DNA of 64,000 nt from positions 310,001 to 374,000 of the forward strand of contig BSBK01002050.1 of NCBI GenBank assembly GCA_027943335.1, given 5' to 3'. The DNA comes from Chamaecyparis obtusa (lineage: Eukaryota > Streptophyta > Pinopsida > Cupressales > Cupressaceae). Position 1 is the first letter of the stretch; each line of letters opens with the position of its first letter. The notes beneath the pieces were generated by a model. The model did not search any database, was not told the origin of the DNA, and saw only the letters and a program-made list of their open reading frames with translations. Made by a program: the position numbers and the translations under genes. Of this stretch, positions 59,094 through 64,000 are shown one piece after another.

Positions 59094-59416
59094 TGTAAAA
59101 TGTCTATTGTTATGTTTCAATAATATTGGTTATCCGACTATGTATTAATTCGTTTGTCATTCTCAGTTAGTTATAAGCGTCAGTTGGTTGATGGTTGTTT
59201 TCCTCTTCGCAACCATCAGGTTCTTTAAATATATTGTGTCATCAAAGTAAGTGGTATTATATAGTCAGATCAACCCCAATCCTTGGCTGATCATCTCATC
59301 TTCTTCTGTAATAATTTCATGAATGAATAAAGATATATTTTACTCTTATGTTTGGTATGCATTGTAATCTTTATTATTAATTCATGTATTTACTTTATTA
59401 GGTATAGCAGTAAACA
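59094..59416 (+). repeat. Right LTR of element D
   Basis: It is 323 bp, TGTAAAATGTC to AGTAAACA. Its last about 50 bp plus the following ATTATGATGTC are repeated again at about 59440-59510, a small tandem duplication. Confidence 0.75.
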
Positions 59417-59967
59417 ATTATGATGTCTTCCCAACTTCCTATCATTACTATTAATTCATGTTTATACTTTATCGGATATAGCAATAAACAAATTATGATG
59501 TCGACCCAACTTCTTACTTTTGCTTTCAAGTGGTGATAGTGGTGCAAAACAAGAAAATTTGGCAAGTTAATTGTTATCAATGACCATGATGAACACCATA
59601 AATAGGAAATGTTCAGCCTTTGTAGAAATGAAATTATGGTTAAGATAAGCTGCCATACATATTTCAGTAAGATCCACTTTGGAGACGTTGTCGTGGACAA
59701 TGAGCCAAAATGTACCATTTCCATTGTGGCCAAAATCTAATACATGGGCCTCACTATAATGAAATTTAATTGGGGGTAGGACAATAGCGATCAACTTACA
59801 AATCTGGAAGATAGTGTGGATCAAGCACCCAAGTTTTCTGTAGAAAAAACACTTCTAGTATCAGAAGCACAACCAATATGAATGCCACATTGAGCTAGTT
59901 TGAAATATGCAGAAAGTCTTCGAACAAAAATAGACAAGAGGCTAGAAGTTAGAAGTGTTAGATAATA

Positions 59968-60306
59968 TGTAATGTCCACAGCTAGACCTTCTAAGGTTTA
60001 CAATTGATCCCTTAACATTCGATTACAAAGACTTCTCTCTATCAACTTACACTCAAGACCAATTTGGAACTGTGGCTAAAGCAGTGTTAATTATCTTGGT
60101 AAGCAATATATATCAATCATATGTCTACTTACTGGATATAAAAATGATGATTCTATTATGTGTGTTCTATTCTATTTTGAGTGTATGTAAAGGTGGTTGT
60201 TTCTCAACTTAGCCAATCCTAATATAAATAAAAGTGCAATAAGTAATGACGATCCTCGTATGGTCAATATATTTCTTAATTTAGTGTTTTATCTTCCAGA
60301 TATATG
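59968..60306 (+). mobile_element. LTR fragment (TGTAATGTCC family) truncated by a copia insertion
   Basis: It begins TGTAATGTCCACAGCTAGACC, with an ordering of motifs like the start of the block at 27517, and is cut at 60307 where the copia LTR starts. There is no coding content. Confidence 0.45.
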
Positions 60307-60801
60307 TGTTAAAGTATTGTTTGTTCGTGTTTAATAAACGACAAGACAATAATAATATGCATATATATATATATATTATATTGAATGGAATATTAAATAT
60401 TATTGAATCGTATAAACTGTTATTAATATGATTATCGCTGCAGGCAAAGGAAGTCACGATATTATTGTGACTGCTATATACGAACAGTCACGATACTATC
60501 AGACTGTTAGTATATGACAGTCACAATAGTATCGTGACTGTCCAAGTATATTAATTCCGCCAGGCCTTATGCATTATGTTTACCGTATGGTTCAAAACGA
60601 TAATCATTAGGTTAGTTAATATGAACAATCATGACTTATCAATTAATATGATAAGTCATGTCTTTTCATATTTACTTCTTCAGATTCAATATATATATAT
60701 AGTCATTGTATTTTTGTAGAATCAATCAATAACCAAGACAATTGTATTCTACTACATACATTCAGTTTACATCTTATCTCTTGATCTATAATTACTTAAC
60801 A
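60307..60801 (+). repeat. 5' LTR of the Ty1/copia element
   Basis: It is 495 bp with TGTTAA...TTAACA termini and contains a strong palindrome at 60483-60540. Confidence 0.8.
60483..60540. repeat. 16-bp perfect inverted repeat in the copia LTR
   Basis: ACAGTCACGATACTAT (60483-60498) is the exact reverse complement of ATAGTATCGTGACTGT (60525-60540), with a 26-base loop. A second near-palindrome, AGTCACGATATTATTGTGACT, lies just upstream at 60451-60471 and shares the same arms. Confidence 0.93.
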
Positions 60802-60813
60802 TGGTATCAGAGC
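60802..60813 (+). other. Primer-binding site of the Ty1/copia element
   Basis: TGGTATCAGAGC immediately after the LTR, the tRNA-iMet type. Confidence 0.92.
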
Positions 60814-63800
60814 CAAGTTCCTTCTATGAAACCTAACAGCTTGAAGGTAGATCTGATCAAATTATATAGGTAGGGTGTGATGGAGTAGAATACCGGAGAG
60901 GATATTGTGATCTCATTCTATACATATTGCAGATACAACAACAATCGTGAAGGAATTGATGTTATGATATATGACTCAATATTTGTGAAGATTCATGATT
61001 GTCGTGAATATAACATTTGGAGCGTTATTCCATAGACGGGGTGTAGAAGAGAACAAGTCATTGTCGCATCTCAGGGAATAGAAGCCCGACATAACTCATA
61101 TCACCATCAAGTTTTGTAACGCAAGAAGATATGCCTGGGATACGATCCTCATGGGTCACGGCAGTGGCAAGGTACATTCAGATTCATCTACCAAAACAGG
61201 AGAGTGGACGATGGTATTGCAGCCCATCCGTAACATCATAATATAGCGGAAGTTTCTGAATAGAGATACAAATGAAAAGGACATAGTAATTATCGATATA
61301 TATCATGGTCTGTAATTGTGATTGAATAATGAGAAAGCACGATAATAATTAGTTGCCAGTGATTACAACCATCTGACATCGATGAGGTATGAAGGCAACA
61401 ATCTGTACTGGCAGCGACCAAATCAATATCATTAGTGAATTGAGAAAATTGAGAAAACAATGAAGGGAGTTAACTAGATAAATACACTTGCTGGAAACAC
61501 ATATTTTTGCTATATAACTCCTACCTGGACAGGCTTGAAACATTAAGCAATCTAAAAGACATTGATGAACTAAATGGAAGCGACAGCTATATCTAGTGTG
61601 TCTCATTTATGTTGGGTGATAGACACTATAGTTGTAGAGATACCTTCAGGGGATATGTAGTGGGTGTGATCTAATAGAAGATTATTACCAAACTGCAGTT
61701 TGATCCAATTTCTTTAGTGCAGAAAGTCACTGCAGATTATATAATCCCAACAATATTGATATTAAATACATTTCAGCACAAGAAGATTAAAACTGTCAGT
61801 CATATAATTTGAGGAGCATTCACTTGTAGTTTAAGTAATTGATTTAGTCATTGCAAGTACTTTTGATTATATTGTTTGGTTTGAGAAAGTCAACAATAAG
61901 AGATGTAGACTCCAAGGAATTTAAGTAATTGTTTCAATAATCCAAGCTATCGTAATTAAGGGACATTACAGTGGAAATATCAAATATTTTTATTTGGCCA
62001 TTGATGAGAGGAGATATATTTAGTGCATGGTCGGGTATAAAGGATATTCTCCAATCCTTGACTGGAAGAGTATCACTCATATTATAGTTGCCCTTTGTAT
62101 TTCTAGTGCATAAAATTTCCTGGTTTTATGCGTATTCAAAGAATATTTAAGAGGCATTCATCCTGCGTTTGAATATATCTTTTAGCAGTACTTCTGATTT
62201 CATGTGGGCAGAATCTAGGTGGAGATCATATAGATGATGTTTAATCCGAATAAGTGGATGATGGAGACTATAGATCATCTGGAAGATGTCCTCTCGGATT
62301 CAAGCAATCTTCTTATATTTCCGGAACATTATTGTTTGGGGAATTTCATAATATTGGCTTGCGATTAATGTTTATACATTAGGAATGCTGGGAGACCCCA
62401 TTATGTGCAGAAATAAGAGACGACCTATGCCAGACGCTTTGAATACTGGTAAAGTGGAAATGAGTTGTGTAAATTTGGACTGCCGCTGGAGTTATTAGAG
62501 AGTCTCAGAATTGATAGAGTACAGAAGACAGTATATTTATTTAACCTGGACGGGAACCGGTGGTGGAATATCGTTGGGTATGCAAGGAAGTGACTCGTTC
62601 GGGAGTTAACCATCTGAGTTTGTATTAAGAGTATTTGATTAATATATTTCTTGTGAATATTCTCTCTACTGTGGTAATCAAGTTATCAATACTATGGCAC
62701 ACAAAGCTCAGAGTTATATTAATATTTGGGAGGCAATACAATCCTAGCAAAAGTCAAAGTCTTAGTTTCTACTATGCTTGACGTCACCTATCGGGTTGTC
62801 TCTACACACAGCGAAGGTTATTCTCTTTGATATCGCAGTATATTATCAGTTGAGCCATGGAAGCCATTTTGATTAGCCGCACGTTCTAAGAGGAATATCG
62901 GGCCTATTACAGAGCATTGTTTGAAGCTGATGGTGCGTCCTGAGTTTGTTATGAGCAATGAATTCTATAGAATTAAGTCTTTGGAATCTCCAGTAGCAAC
63001 AGTTGCAATCTGAGTGCCAATCATGAACTAAGCTGGAGATGAAATGAGGTTATTCAAATATTTCTTCATAAGTGTTGTTCGTCTGTCAAAACAGTCAAAT
63101 TTGAATGCAGCTGGGCATATCTGTAGTTGTCATTCTGAGAATCCATGGGTGCCATTTGGTGGGCACCATGTCATGCTACTTCTTCTTAGACATTTCATTC
63201 TACAGCACTGGTCTATTTCATAAAATTGTGATGGTCGACTGCGTTGACATTGAGGATGATTATGTGGCAACATTATATTACAACTGACAAGCCGAGCATG
63301 GAGAGTGGGCCTGAATTAACAGCAAAGTGTTTTCTCTTGCCGATGACTTATTGGTTTCTCATGACTCAAGAGTTAGAAAACTTATAAGCACACTATATGC
63401 TATAATGTTTAAAGTATACGGAAATGAAGGTTATTGTTCGAAGGGTGTGCATCTATGAAAAGAAGGTTTGCTATCAGATTCATAGGGAGTCTGACACTCT
63501 ATAGATATAAGAAGCAACCTTTGACAAGAAGGACAGAAGAAATCTGATGAACGATCAGAGAAAACCTTGAACGAGAAGGTTAAATGTTAATGTTAGTACT
63601 CCAAGATTCAAAGGGAGACCATACAACATTTAGAGGATAAGACACGACTTGCTCGCAGAAGGTTGATATTAGATTCAGAGAGAGTATGATAGTTCATCTA
63701 AAACAACCTTGGACGAGGAGGTGAGAAGGTTGTTACAAGGAAGCATCCAGAGGATTATGATCATGAGATTGAGTCTAATGTGTGCTGGATGAAATGATTT

Positions 63801-63896
63801 TATGCTATCTCCTACATAACTTGGAGTTCACCTAGAGTGATGCAAACTATATAAGAGATATAGTGCATAAGTATGCTATTCAAGGTACATTATCCC

Positions 63897-63990
63897 TACA
63901 AAACATATGGCTGATATACTCACCAAGGTTCTTGCTAGAGGTAAGGTTGTGTACCTTCGAGATAAACTTGGCATGTTGGAGAATGAAGCC
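63897..63990 (+). pseudogene. C-terminal RNase H remnant of the copia pol
   Basis: Translation in one frame gives MADILTKVLARGKVVYLRDK followed by LGMLENEA, the conserved tail of Ty1/copia RNase H (ADIFTK/ADILTK then a LGM-type end). The upstream parts of the domain are interrupted. Confidence 0.8.
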
Positions 63991-64000
63991 TTAGATGAAA

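Larger units (their letters stand above)
52653..59416 (+). mobile_element. Element D: diverged LTR pair around an antisense coding region
   Basis: Related 329- and 323-bp sequences lie at 52653-52981 and 59094-59416. Both run TGTA(C/A)AATGTCTATTG to AGTAAACA and carry a GAATAAAGATATATTTTACTC polyadenylation-like string on the plus strand. Directly after the left copy, TTTGGTGTCATCGCC resembles the Tat/Athila-type primer site TTTGGCGCCGTTGCC with CpG-type decay. These signs give a plus-strand orientation. The only long coding frame between them is on the minus strand. There is no matching target duplication and the LTRs are roughly 80% alike by eye, so either the element is old or the two LTRs belong to separate insertions. 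Confidence 0.6.
60307..64000 (+). mobile_element. Ty1/copia retrotransposon, degraded, continuing past the window
   Basis: The 5' LTR runs 60307-60801, from TGTTAA to TTAACA (matching inverted termini), and is followed by the iMet primer site TGGTATCAGAGC at 60802-60813. The internal 3.2 kb has no long frame, but near 63900-63980 the plus strand reads HMADILTKVLARGKVVYLRD-like text followed by KLGM, the typical end of copia RNase H. The element is therefore on the plus strand and its 3' LTR should lie just beyond 64000. Gag, integrase and most of RT are too decayed to recognise by eye. Confidence 0.82.

Overview
The window looks like nuclear DNA of a seed plant with a large, repeat-rich genome. 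A gymnosperm such as a conifer is my best guess, but nothing in the sequence proves it. The reasons are full-length plant L1-type LINEs, plant chromovirus, copia and hAT elements nested in one another, very low host-gene density, and a plant-type membrane-protein gene whose two visible exons lie 21 kb apart with the intervening intron full of transposons. There are no bacterial, organellar or viral gene clusters.

Layout. 1-4275 is AT-rich non-coding DNA with microsatellites. 4276-10208 is a full-length minus-strand LINE (LINE A) with matching 12-bp target duplications. 10209-12517 is extremely AT-rich spacer. 12518-18493 is a second full-length LINE of the same family on the plus strand (LINE B), also with matching target duplications, so the two lie head-to-head. 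19676-20059 is the last coding exon of a VIT/CCC1-like 'membrane protein of ER body' gene on the minus strand, and a 62-nt exon of the same gene fits at 41071-41132. The intron between them (20060-41070) holds a broken hAT transposase (about 22.4-26.1 kb) split by a solo LTR with a tandem triplication, a gag-protease element (element A, 26541-30270), a 2.0-kb solo LTR (30911-32918, TSD ACAAG) and a Ty3/gypsy chromovirus (32954-39374, TSD ATACA).

Upstream of that exon pair are a second gag-protease element in minus orientation (element B, 42347-46005), a 6.0-kb LTR element (element C, 46026-52054, TSD TAATA) that carries no recognisable gag or pol but a frame of about 1,000 codons of unknown function, and a diverged LTR pair (element D, 52653-59416) around another long unknown coding frame that runs antisense to the LTRs. 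The window ends in a degraded Ty1/copia element (from 60307) whose terminal RNase H motif is still readable at 63.9 kb.

How it works together: apart from one host gene, the window is a record of retrotransposition and decay. Most broken frames are broken by single in-frame stops, mainly TAG at positions where a sister copy has Gln or Trp, rather than by indels. This suggests C-to-T deamination of methylated, silenced transposons. The most original material is the unknown proteins of elements C and D, the shared acidic module that replaces RT and integrase in elements A and B, and an array of four hairpins at 57.1-57.3 kb.
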